Part shown: one piece after another, positions 43,165-49,021 of the stretch
How the letters are laid out: each line of letters opens with the position of its first letter
Numbering within the stretch: position 1 is the first letter of the stretch
NCBI GenBank assembly: GCA_003138365.1
Contig: PLFY01000183.1
Span: forward strand, 1 to 49,021
Source of the DNA: Acidobacteriaceae bacterium
GTDB lineage: Bacteria > Acidobacteriota > Terriglobia > Terriglobales > Acidobacteriaceae
Reading direction: 5' to 3'
Length of the DNA stretch: 49,021 bases
Program-made: the position numbers and the translations under genes
Notes under the pieces: model-generated
Database searches by the model: none
What the model saw: only the letters and a program-made list of their open reading frames with translations
Told to the model about the DNA's origin: nothing

Positions 43165-43842
43165 CTATAGCTGATCGAAGATTTCCCGGAAGTCCCAGGC
43201 GCCTTGTTTCCCGGCTAGCCACTCGGCGGCGCGGACGGCGCCCATGGCCAGGCAGCGGCGGCTGCGGACATCGTGCTTCAACTCAAGGTAATCATCGGGG
43301 CCGGTGGCGCTCACGATGTGCTCGCCCATCGCGTCGCTGATGCGGTGAGAGGTAATCTCCACCTTCGCTCCCGGCTGCGCGGCTTCGATGATCTGCCGCA
43401 AGGTGATGGCCGTGCCCGAGGGCGCGTCAAGCTTGGTCACGTGATGGGTCTCGCTGATCGAGAAGGTGTAGCCTTCCAGTTTCGCGAGGTCGGCGGTGAG
43501 GCGGAATAGCTTCTGTACGCCGATGGAAAAGTTGGTTCCGTAGAGCAGCCCGCCCTGGCGGCGCATGGCGAGAGCCTTCATCTCATCGAGTTGCGCGTAC
43601 CAGCCGGTGGTGCCGACGACGATGCGGCTGCCCAGAGCCAGCACGGCGCGCATGTTTTCGACAGCGGCTTCGGGGGCGGTGAAGTCGATGACCACGTCTA
43701 CGCCGGCCAGGCTGGGCGCGGTGAGGGCCGAGGCGTGTTCATTTTCCAGAATGTCGAGTGCGCGCACGCCGTGGCCGCGCTCACGAGCGACCTGCGCGAC
43801 GAGACTGCCGGTTTTTCCTTTGCCAAGAACAAGAATGAGCAT
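43165..43842 (-). CDS. dapB: 4-hydroxy-tetrahydrodipicolinate reductase
   Basis: 225 residues from ATG 43842, with GAGG 8 nt upstream. The reading frame continues to 43935 but that part is translated from the heptamer repeat and is not protein. It reduces hydroxy-tetrahydrodipicolinate with NAD(P)H in lysine and meso-diaminopimelate synthesis. Visible: N-terminal LVLGKGKTGSLVAQVARERG nucleotide fold, VVGTTGWY, LYGTNFSIGVQ, and SETHHVTKLDAPSGTAI with the two His, Lys and Asp of the active site. GKGKTG replaces the usual GAxGRMG. The protein is short for the family (250-270). Downstream of asd and lysC on the same strand, so probably one operon; its 3' end borders the vapBC insertion. Confidence 0.93.
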   Translation of the reverse strand: MLILVLGKGKTGSLVAQVARERGHGVRALDILENEHASALTAPSLAGVDVVIDFTAPEAAVENMRAVLALGSRIVVGTTGWYAQLDEMKALAMRRQGGLLYGTNFSIGVQKLFRLTADLAKLEGYTFSISETHHVTKLDAPSGTAITLRQIIEAAQPGAKVEITSHRISDAMGEHIVSATGPDDYLELKHDVRSRRCLAMGAVRAAEWLAGKQGAWDFREIFDQL

Positions 43843-43853
43843 GGGAACCTCGA

Positions 43854-44000
43854 AACAGTGGACAGTGAACAGTGGACAGTGGACAGTGAACAGTGGACAG
43901 TGGACAGTGAACAGTGGACAGTGGACAGTGGACAAAAAACAGTGAAACAGTGAACAGTTTATGCGCGGCGCCCGCTGTTCACTGTCCGCTGTCCACTGTA
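43854..44000. repeat. Heptamer tandem repeat tract between lysC and dapB
   Basis: At 43854-43949 there are about a dozen copies of the 7-bp unit acagtgg / acagtga, in a 21-bp higher order (two gg units then one ga unit). At 43975-44000 a few units stand in opposite orientation and fall inside the end of lysC, giving its last residues VTVDSGQ and its TGA. The two orientations can pair into a long hairpin in the lysC-dapB transcript. The tract covers the dapB leader up to 12 nt from the start codon. Confidence 0.85.
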
Positions 44001-45406
44001 ACCTGCTTCCTCGCTTCGACGTCGAAAATCGCAGGGTCCGGGTCCTTGAAGAAGGCGGCGTGGAGCGAGCGGACCGCTTCGTCGGCGTCGTCTTCGTCGA
44101 TCATGAAACTCATGTTGATCTCGCTGGCGCCTTGCGAGATCATCCTCACGTTAATGTGGCGGATGGCGGAGAAGACCTGCGCGGCCATACCGTTTTGCCC
44201 GCGGATATCCTCGCCCACCATGCACACCAGCGCCTTGCGGCCCTCGTACTTCACGTCGGCCAGGCGGCCCAGGTCGGCGGCGATGGCGGGGAGCCTTTCA
44301 TTCGAGTCCACGGTCAGGGAGACGCTGACTTCGCTGGTGGAAACCATATCGACAGCGCATTGGTGCTTGTCGAAGATGGCGAAGATCTCACTGAGGTAGC
44401 CGTGAGTCATCAACATGCGGCTGGCCACCACGTCGATGATGCTGAGCTTCTTTTTGACGGCGATGGACTTGAAGGGGCTCTTGCAGTGAGGCGCGAGGGA
44501 TGTGATGCGTGTGCCCTCGCAGTCCGCGTTGCGGCTGTTGAGCACATGGACGGGGATGTTCTTTTTGACGGCGGGGAGGATGGTGGCCGGATGCAGCACC
44601 TTGGCGCCAAAGTAGGCCAGCTCGGCCGCTTCCTCAAAGCTGATGACTTTGACGCGCAGGGCGTCGGGGCAGACGCGGGGATCGGTGGTCATGATTCCGT
44701 CCACGTCGGTCCATATCTCGATTGCGTCGGCCGACAGGGCGCCGCCGACCAGTGCGCCGGTAAAGTCGGAGCCGCCGCGGCCAAGGGTGGTGGTGATGCC
44801 GGCCTCGTTGGAGGCGATGAAGCCGCCCATGACCGGAACCTTGCCCAGGCTGGTAAGCGGGAGCAGCTTGTCCTGGGTGCGCTTTTCGAGGAGGTCGACT
44901 TGGGGAACCGCTTTTTGGAATTGCGAGTCGGTGACCATGATCTCGCGCGCGTCCACGTGTTCCGCGTCGATGCCGCGCTCCAGGAAGGCCGCGGCAACGA
45001 TGCGGCTTGAGATCCGTTCACCATAACTCACGATCAGGTCGGAGATACGCGGCGTGAGTTCAAGAATGGCCGCCAGGCCGCGGAGAATTTCATCGAGCGA
45101 GTCGAAGTTTTGATCGATCAGGGTCTGCAGAGTGGCGGCTTCCGATGGGTTCTTGAGCAGTGCGGCGGCGGTGTCGCGATGGCGGGAACGCAGGCGCGAG
45201 CTGATGGCCAGAGCGCCAACGCGGTCGCCTTGGGCCGCAGCGGCGGCGGCGCGGAGCAACTGGTCAGTGACCTTGGACATGGCGCTGACGACGACTACGG
45301 GTTGCCTGCCGAGGGCCACGCGTCCGGCTACGATTGCCGCTGTACGCTCGATCGCGGCCGGGTCCTCGACCGACGTTCCGCCAAACTTCATCACTACCAG
45401 GCTCAT
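43979..45406 (-). CDS. lysC: Aspartate kinase
   Basis: 475 residues from ATG 45406 (aggaa upstream; in-frame ATG 45511 lacks support). It phosphorylates aspartate, first step to lysine, threonine, methionine and diaminopimelate. Marks: VVMKFGGTSVEDPAAIER (ATP/Asp binding), SYGERISSRIVAAAFLERGI, TTLGRGGSDFTGALVG, WTDVDGIMTTDPRVCPDALR, then a C-terminal pair of ACT domains (about 320-465) for feedback control by amino acids, including MVSTSEVSVSLTVDSNERLP and EINMSFMIDEDDADEAVRSL. It is longer than the common 400-450. The final seven residues and stop are made of the heptamer repeat. It lies 109 nt after asd. Confidence 0.95.
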   Translation of the reverse strand: MSLVVMKFGGTSVEDPAAIERTAAIVAGRVALGRQPVVVVSAMSKVTDQLLRAAAAAAQGDRVGALAISSRLRSRHRDTAAALLKNPSEAATLQTLIDQNFDSLDEILRGLAAILELTPRISDLIVSYGERISSRIVAAAFLERGIDAEHVDAREIMVTDSQFQKAVPQVDLLEKRTQDKLLPLTSLGKVPVMGGFIASNEAGITTTLGRGGSDFTGALVGGALSADAIEIWTDVDGIMTTDPRVCPDALRVKVISFEEAAELAYFGAKVLHPATILPAVKKNIPVHVLNSRNADCEGTRITSLAPHCKSPFKSIAVKKKLSIIDVVASRMLMTHGYLSEIFAIFDKHQCAVDMVSTSEVSVSLTVDSNERLPAIAADLGRLADVKYEGRKALVCMVGEDIRGQNGMAAQVFSAIRHINVRMISQGASEINMSFMIDEDDADEAVRSLHAAFFKDPDPAIFDVEARKQVTVDSGQ

Positions 45407-45429
45407 GCGAGTATTCCTGCCGTACCTCA

Positions 45430-45483
45430 GGGGATAAAGCCCCCGTTCATTCCTGCCGCCGATGTACGGCCTAAAGCCCGTAC
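45430..45483. repeat. Pair of ctaaag-type hairpins between asd and lysC
   Basis: Two small hairpins in series: gggg-ataaag-cccc at 45430-45443 and gtacgg-loop cctaaagc-ccgtac at 45464-45483. Their loops share the taaag core with the gggcctaaaggcc hairpin inside the element at 7786-7925, so they may be members of one repeat family. They lie in the asd-lysC leader and could also affect transcript stability. Confidence 0.45.
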
Positions 45484-45514
45484 CCTTCAATCTGCCTGCG
45501 TCTTTCGCCAATCC

Positions 45515-46603
45515 CTAGGCGCGCGCAGCGGCTTCTGCGACCGGTTCCAGCTTGCCCAGGCTTGCCAGCAGTTCGGCGTTCAGGATGGCCGCGCCGGCAG
45601 CTCCACGAATCGTATTGTGCGAGAGCACGGTGAACTTCCAGTCGAGCAGGCCGCAAGGACGCAGGCGGCCCACGGTCACCGCCATTCCGTTGCCGCGATT
45701 GCGATCGAGACGAGGCTGGGGGCGATCGTCCTGCGGCGTCCACTGGACGGGCTGGTCAGGGGCGGTCGGCAGTCCCTGACCGGCGAGGGGACGGAACTCG
45801 GCCCAGGCGGCTAACAGGTCTTCGCGGGTGACGGGCCGGCCCAGCTTGCTGCCGAGCTTGATGGAGACGCTCTCGGTATGGCCATCCTCGACGGCGACAC
45901 GGTTGCAACTGGCGCTGATGCGGGCGGCGAGTGGAGTGACCGCATGGCCTTGAAGCCGGCCCAGCAGCTTGAGCGTCTCGGCTTCCATCTTCTCTTCTTC
46001 GCTGCCGATGTACGGCACCACGTTGCCCAGGATATCCATGGACGGAACGCCGGGGTAGCCGGCTCCAGAGACGGCCTGCATGGTGGTCACAAAGATCTGC
46101 TCGATGCCGAAGCGCTCTTCGATGGGTTTGAGCGCCATGACGAGTCCGATCGTGGAGCAATTTGGATTCGTCACCATGTAGCCGCCGGACTCATGGCGCG
46201 AAGCCTGCTCTTCGATCAGGTGCAGGTGTTCGGCGTTGATCTCGGGGATCACCAGCGGCACATTGGCGGCCATGCGGTAAGCGCTGGAGTTCGAAACCAC
46301 GGCGCAGCCGGCCGCGGCAAAGCGTGGCTCCAGTTCGCGGGCAATGGCGGCGTCGAGGGCGGCAAAGATAATCTTTGGCGCGCCCTGGGGGTCGGCTGGT
46401 GCGACCGTCATGCGCGCAATGCGTTCGGGCACGGGAGTACCCAGCCGCCACTTGGCAGCCTCGCTATACGTTTTGCCGCTTGACCGGTCGCTGGCCGCAA
46501 GCCACGCGACTTCGAACCACGGATGGTTCTCGAGAAGCTGAATGAAGCGTTGGCCGACCATTCCGGTCGCGCCCAGGATACCAATTGGATGTTTTGTTTG
46601 CAT
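45515..46603 (-). CDS. asd: Aspartate-semialdehyde dehydrogenase
   Basis: 362 residues from ATG 46603 (ATG 46675 is unlikely). NADPH-dependent reduction of aspartyl phosphate to the semialdehyde, the branch compound for lysine/DAP and threonine/methionine. N-terminal GILGATGMVGQRFIQLLENH, catalytic Cys in MVTNPNCSTIGLV, VTTMQAVSGAGYPGVPSMDI, and HTVLSHNTIRGAAGAAILNA-like end (LSHNTIRGAAGA). The overall pattern is the archaeal/fungal-type ASADH rather than the E. coli type. First gene of the likely asd-lysC-dapB run. Confidence 0.95.
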   Translation of the reverse strand: MQTKHPIGILGATGMVGQRFIQLLENHPWFEVAWLAASDRSSGKTYSEAAKWRLGTPVPERIARMTVAPADPQGAPKIIFAALDAAIARELEPRFAAAGCAVVSNSSAYRMAANVPLVIPEINAEHLHLIEEQASRHESGGYMVTNPNCSTIGLVMALKPIEERFGIEQIFVTTMQAVSGAGYPGVPSMDILGNVVPYIGSEEEKMEAETLKLLGRLQGHAVTPLAARISASCNRVAVEDGHTESVSIKLGSKLGRPVTREDLLAAWAEFRPLAGQGLPTAPDQPVQWTPQDDRPQPRLDRNRGNGMAVTVGRLRPCGLLDWKFTVLSHNTIRGAAGAAILNAELLASLGKLEPVAEAAARA

Positions 46604-46687
46604 GGCAGTAGACACTCTAGTGTACAGGAGGATGGGTGCAGCCTTGCAAAAACCCTGCGGGCATTGCGGACCCAAACCCGCACCGCC

Positions 46688-47008
46688 TTATCTTATTGGC
46701 GGCGCTGGGTTCGGTCTGATCGGCATCGCGGAATCCTCACCCGCAACCGTCGTCCACTCCCGCACATGCCACCGCTTCACGATCCCATTGGTCACATAGG
46801 GATCTGCCTTGGCAAACTTTTCGGCGACCTCTGGCGAGTCGCCCTTGAAGAGCAAGACAGCCCCGTCGACAGGATTCGTCAGCGCGCCACCCAGCACAAG
46901 TTCGCCGCGCTCGCTTGCCTTCCAAGCCATCTCGAGGTGCGCATTTCTGAACTCTGCGCGCCTGGGCAGGTAGTCCTCGCCAAATTCATAGAACAAAAGG
47001 TAATGCAT
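46688..47008 (-). CDS. YciI-like protein
   Basis: 106 residues from ATG 47008; a longer frame upstream overlaps the isocitrate dehydrogenase gene and is not credible. MHYLLFYEFGEDYLPRRAEF, the ferredoxin-like alpha/beta fold, HLEMAWKASERGELVLGGAL, and the strand-helix DGAVLLFKGDSPEVAEKFAK then ADPYV are the YciI pattern, including the HL and DP pairs near the putative active site. The function is not established. The short tail VAGEDSAMPIRPNPAPPIR is extra. It follows the dehydrogenase gene by 22 nt, so is probably co-transcribed. Confidence 0.85.
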   Translation of the reverse strand: MHYLLFYEFGEDYLPRRAEFRNAHLEMAWKASERGELVLGGALTNPVDGAVLLFKGDSPEVAEKFAKADPYVTNGIVKRWHVREWTTVAGEDSAMPIRPNPAPPIR

Positions 47009-47030
47009 TCGAGTGCCCCGTTCCTTGGGT

Positions 47031-48044
47031 TTACGCCATCGCCGCCAGCACGGCGTCAGCGAATTGGGTTGTGCCGGCTGTGCCGCCAACGTCGCGGGTG
47101 AGCGTCTTTCGCTCAGCATAGACCGCTTCCAGGGCCTTCTGCACCTTGTCTGCCGCGGCGGACTCATCCAGGTGGCGCAGCATCAGCACCGCGGACTGCA
47201 GCAGCGCCGTGGGGTTGGCAACATCCTTGCCGGCAATGTCAGGGGCCGACCCGTGTACCGCCTCGAAGATGGCGCACTCCAGCCCGAGGTTGGCGCCGGG
47301 AACCAGCCCGAGGCCGCCGACAAGGCCCGCGCACAGATCGCTGACGATGTCGCCGTAGAGGTTCTCCAGCAGCAGCGTGTCGTATTGATAAGGGTTCATG
47401 ACCAGTTGCATGCAGGTATTATCGATCAGGTGCTCGCCATAGACGACGTCCGGAAACCCCTCGGCCACCTTGCGCGCACAGCGAAGAAATAAGCCGTCAG
47501 ACAGCTTCATGATGTTGGCTTTATGAACGGAGTGAATCTTCTTGCGCCCGTGCTTGCGCGCGTACTCGAAGGCGAACTTGGCGATGCGCGTCGAGCCTTT
47601 TTCGGTGATGACCTTGATGCTTTCGACCACGCCTGGTACGACTTCGTGCTCCAGGCCGACGTACTCGCCCTCGGTGTTTTCGCGGACGATGACCAGGTCC
47701 ACGCCAGGCCAATGCGTTGCCAGGCCGGGCAGATTCTTGACGGGGCGGAAGTTGGCGAAGAGATCGAACCTCTTGCGCAGGGTGACGTTGATGCTCTTGA
47801 AACCGCCGCCGATGGGGGTGGTGACCGGCCCTTTCAGGGCTACGTGGTTGCGCTCGATCGACTCGCAGAGCGCGGTGGGAATGTATTCGCCATAGATTTC
47901 AAAGGCCTCGGCGCCGGCGGCAAAACGCTCCCACTCCCACTTGACGCCGGTGGCCTCGAGAATGCGGACCACCGCCTGCGTGACCTCGGGGCCGATGCCG
48001 TCGCCTGGAATCAGCGTGACTTTGTGCGTCTTTTGCTCCGCCAT
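47031..48044 (-). CDS. NAD-dependent isocitrate dehydrogenase (isocitrate/isopropylmalate family)
   Basis: 337 residues. VTLIPGDGIGPEVTQAVVRI opens the fold; KGPVTTPIGGGFKSINVTLR with RKRFDLFANFRPVKNLPG is the substrate side. DLVIVRENTEGEYVG, YGEHLIDNTCMQLVMNPYQY, LLLENLYGDIVSDLCAGLVG (metal-binding Asps) and EAVHGSAPDIAGKDVANPTA follow. The serine/threonine at the phosphorylation loop and the Asn-Val-Thr-Leu motif are closer to NAD-type isocitrate dehydrogenase than to isopropylmalate dehydrogenase. Either TCA-cycle or an alternative beta-decarboxylating dehydrogenase role is possible, the first being favoured. AAGGAGA lies 9 nt before the ATG. Confidence 0.85.
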   Translation of the reverse strand: MAEQKTHKVTLIPGDGIGPEVTQAVVRILEATGVKWEWERFAAGAEAFEIYGEYIPTALCESIERNHVALKGPVTTPIGGGFKSINVTLRKRFDLFANFRPVKNLPGLATHWPGVDLVIVRENTEGEYVGLEHEVVPGVVESIKVITEKGSTRIAKFAFEYARKHGRKKIHSVHKANIMKLSDGLFLRCARKVAEGFPDVVYGEHLIDNTCMQLVMNPYQYDTLLLENLYGDIVSDLCAGLVGGLGLVPGANLGLECAIFEAVHGSAPDIAGKDVANPTALLQSAVLMLRHLDESAAADKVQKALEAVYAERKTLTRDVGGTAGTTQFADAVLAAMA

Positions 48045-48077
48045 TGTCGATCTCTCCTTGCAGACTCTTGCGAGCAG

Positions 48078-48551
48078 CTATTTCTTCTTTCCGGCACTGC
48101 GTCCGCCGAGCAGCCCTTCGAGCTCTTCCTTGAACTCGCGCACGTCTTTGAAGTCCCGATAGACGGACGCGAAGCGGATGTAGGCCACTGTATCCAGGAC
48201 TTTCAGATTTTGCATGATCAGTTCGCCAACCTCGCTGGTGGTGCGTTCGCGCTCTGGAGCATCGACAAGATAAGCCTCTGCTGCATCGACAATTGCCTCC
48301 AGTTTGCTGGCGGGAACCGGGCGCTTTTCACAGGCGCGGAGCAGCCCGCTGAGCACCTTCTGGCGATCGAAGCGCTCGCGGCGGCCATCTTTCTTGACCA
48401 CCATGTAGGGGATTTCGTCGATGCGCTCGTAGGTGGTGAAGCGGCGGTTGCAGCTCTCGCACTCGCGCCGGCGGCGGATGGAATCGGCCTCCTTGCTCTC
48501 GCGCGAGTCAACGACCCGATCTTGCCCGAAACCACAATAGGGACATTTCAT
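48078..48551 (-). CDS. nrdR: Transcriptional repressor NrdR
   Basis: 157 residues from ATG 48551. The zinc ribbon MKCPYCGFGQDRVVDSRESK with the second pair CESCNRRFTTYER is followed by the ATP-cone (VVKKDGRRERFDRQKVLSGL, LLRACEKRPV, SEVGELIMQNLKVLDTVAYI). NrdR senses ATP/dATP and represses ribonucleotide reductase genes. The C-terminus adds a Gly/Lys-rich tail. It is 33 nt before the isocitrate dehydrogenase gene on the same strand, with no nrd gene in view. Confidence 0.95.
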   Translation of the reverse strand: MKCPYCGFGQDRVVDSRESKEADSIRRRRECESCNRRFTTYERIDEIPYMVVKKDGRRERFDRQKVLSGLLRACEKRPVPASKLEAIVDAAEAYLVDAPERERTTSEVGELIMQNLKVLDTVAYIRFASVYRDFKDVREFKEELEGLLGGRSAGKKK

Positions 48552-48568
48552 GCTTAGAGCGATTCTAC

Positions 48569-48593
48569 AGGGAACAATGAATAGGGAACAGGG
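48569..48593. repeat. Short heptamer-type repeat beside nrdR
   Basis: Imperfect copies of agggaaca-type units (agggaacaatgaatagggaa, then caggg) in the gap between nrdR and the nucleotidyltransferase gene. The same gggaaca unit forms the tract inside mnmG, so one repeat type is found both inside and outside genes here. Confidence 0.6.
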
Positions 48594-48638
48594 CTGCATT
48601 CAAAGCTGGTGCGGTGCTATTCTGCCTTCGGAAGCGCC

Positions 48639-48947
48639 GTGGAAAGCCCCATTCAGCCCAATCTCGAAGAGATCGCTTGCCTGTGCAGGCGCTATCAGGT
48701 GCGCCGCCTGGCGGTCTTCGGCTCCATTTTGCGGGGAGACTTCGATCCGCAACGCAGCGATGCGGACTTCCTGGTGGAGTTTGAGCCCGTTCCGGTTGCG
48801 GCGAGGATGCGGAACTATCTTGGCTTGCGCGAGGAGCTTGCCTCCTTGTTATCCCGTCCCGTGGATCTGGTCGAGAACGGCGCGATTCGAAATCCGTATG
48901 TTCTCAAGAGCGTCGCCGAGCAAGAACAAGTTCTTTATGCAGCGTGA
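48639..48947 (+). CDS. MNT-type nucleotidyltransferase (MntA-like antitoxin)
   Basis: About 102 residues from GTG 48639 (an ATG at 48609 is possible). Minimal nucleotidyltransferase fold: YQVRRLAVFGSILRGDFDPQ with GS then SDADFLVEF, the paired acidic residues for metal; C-terminal LASLLSRPVDLVENGAIRNP. In the known pair MntA/HepT this protein AMPylates the HEPN toxin and so neutralises it. Here the expected HepT follows at once, but only as a stub. The gene may therefore be an orphan antitoxin. The window ends 74 nt later. Confidence 0.88.
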   Translation: MESPIQPNLEEIACLCRRYQVRRLAVFGSILRGDFDPQRSDADFLVEFEPVPVAARMRNYLGLREELASLLSRPVDLVENGAIRNPYVLKSVAEQEQVLYAA

Positions 48948-49002
48948 TGCGAAGGCCTATCTTTTTAGTCGTCCACCGGCTTTAAAGACCCACGGGGGAT
49001 GA
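48937..49002 (+). pseudogene. HepT-like HEPN toxin stub
   Basis: The 22-codon frame starts with ATG 48937, overlapping the MNT gene. Its first ten residues MQRDAKAYLF match the start of HepT proteins (usually about 110 residues); the next residues, SRPPALKTHGG, do not, and a stop follows. The toxin has lost its HEPN helices and catalytic R-x4-6-H. Sequence beyond the window could show whether the remainder was displaced. Confidence 0.6.
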
Positions 49003-49021
49003 AGCTGTGCCCCATCCATCG

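Noticed and set aside
43843-43935. N-terminal extension of dapB with repeated TVHCPLF peptide
   Set aside because: It is translated from the heptamer repeat; the ribosome site and family alignment place the start at 43842.
43854-43949. Looks at first like a CRISPR array
   Set aside because: Units are 7 bp with no unique spacers and no cas genes nearby; it is a simple tandem repeat.

Overview
The window looks like a chromosomal segment of a soil Acidobacteriota bacterium, class Terriglobia (Acidobacteriaceae-like). This is inferred from gene content and was not searched. The signs are a very large Oar-type TonB-dependent receptor with an N-terminal carboxypeptidase-regulatory domain, a winged-helix regulator fused to a TolB-like propeller, a TPR protein next to an FG-GAP/ASPIC-UnbV protein, large Ig-like/propeller lipoproteins, many secreted glycoside hydrolases, and GC-rich coding sequence.

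Layout. (1) 1-7.8 kb holds housekeeping and stress genes: a CsbD protein, a ComF-type phosphoribosyltransferase, an HNH nuclease, an outer-membrane-type lipoprotein, a membrane histidine kinase that has lost its catalytic residues, and mnmG. (2) 7.8-11.4 kb holds a MITE-like inverted-repeat element, a TPR protein and a Tat-type FG-GAP/ASPIC protein. (3) 11.4-33.2 kb is a polysaccharide-utilisation region. It has a membrane-anchored CadC-type regulator with a beta-propeller, a divergent TonB-dependent receptor, GH13, GH31, a truncated GH42, GH44, GH39, a tannase/feruloyl esterase-family protein, an IS21 remnant, GH5 and GH92. Nearly all carry export signals. Together they could cleave xyloglucan, xylan, glucan or mannan backbones outside the cell, remove ester and side-chain groups, and import oligomers through the receptor. 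There is no SusD-like gene. (4) 33.2-35.1 kb is an AT-richer patch that begins with the last 24 nt of a tRNA (probably tRNA-Asn). It carries small membrane proteins of unknown function and looks like an island edge. (5) 35.1-40.2 kb holds an S9 peptidase and an Ig-like/propeller lipoprotein ending in a strong intrinsic terminator. (6) 40.3-41.6 kb holds a VOC-domain/lumazine-synthase fusion coupled to nusB. (7) 41.6-46.6 kb, on the minus strand, runs asd, lysC, dapB (aspartate-to-lysine pathway) into two toxin-antitoxin modules, vapBC and parDE. A second, diverged copy of the dapB 3' end lies just after vapC. (8) 46.7-49 kb holds a YciI-like protein, an NAD-type isocitrate dehydrogenase, nrdR, and an MNT-type nucleotidyltransferase followed by a HepT stub.

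Three structures deserve most attention. The first is the vapBC module framed by an intact dapB and a diverged, in-frame dapB 3' end, which looks like a small island that enters the end of an essential gene and leaves it whole. The second is a family of degenerate heptamer tandem repeats that sits in gaps but also supplies the last codons and stop of lysC, the leader of dapB and an internal loop of MnmG. The third is the receptor/regulator/CAZyme locus with its receptor-proximal palindrome.
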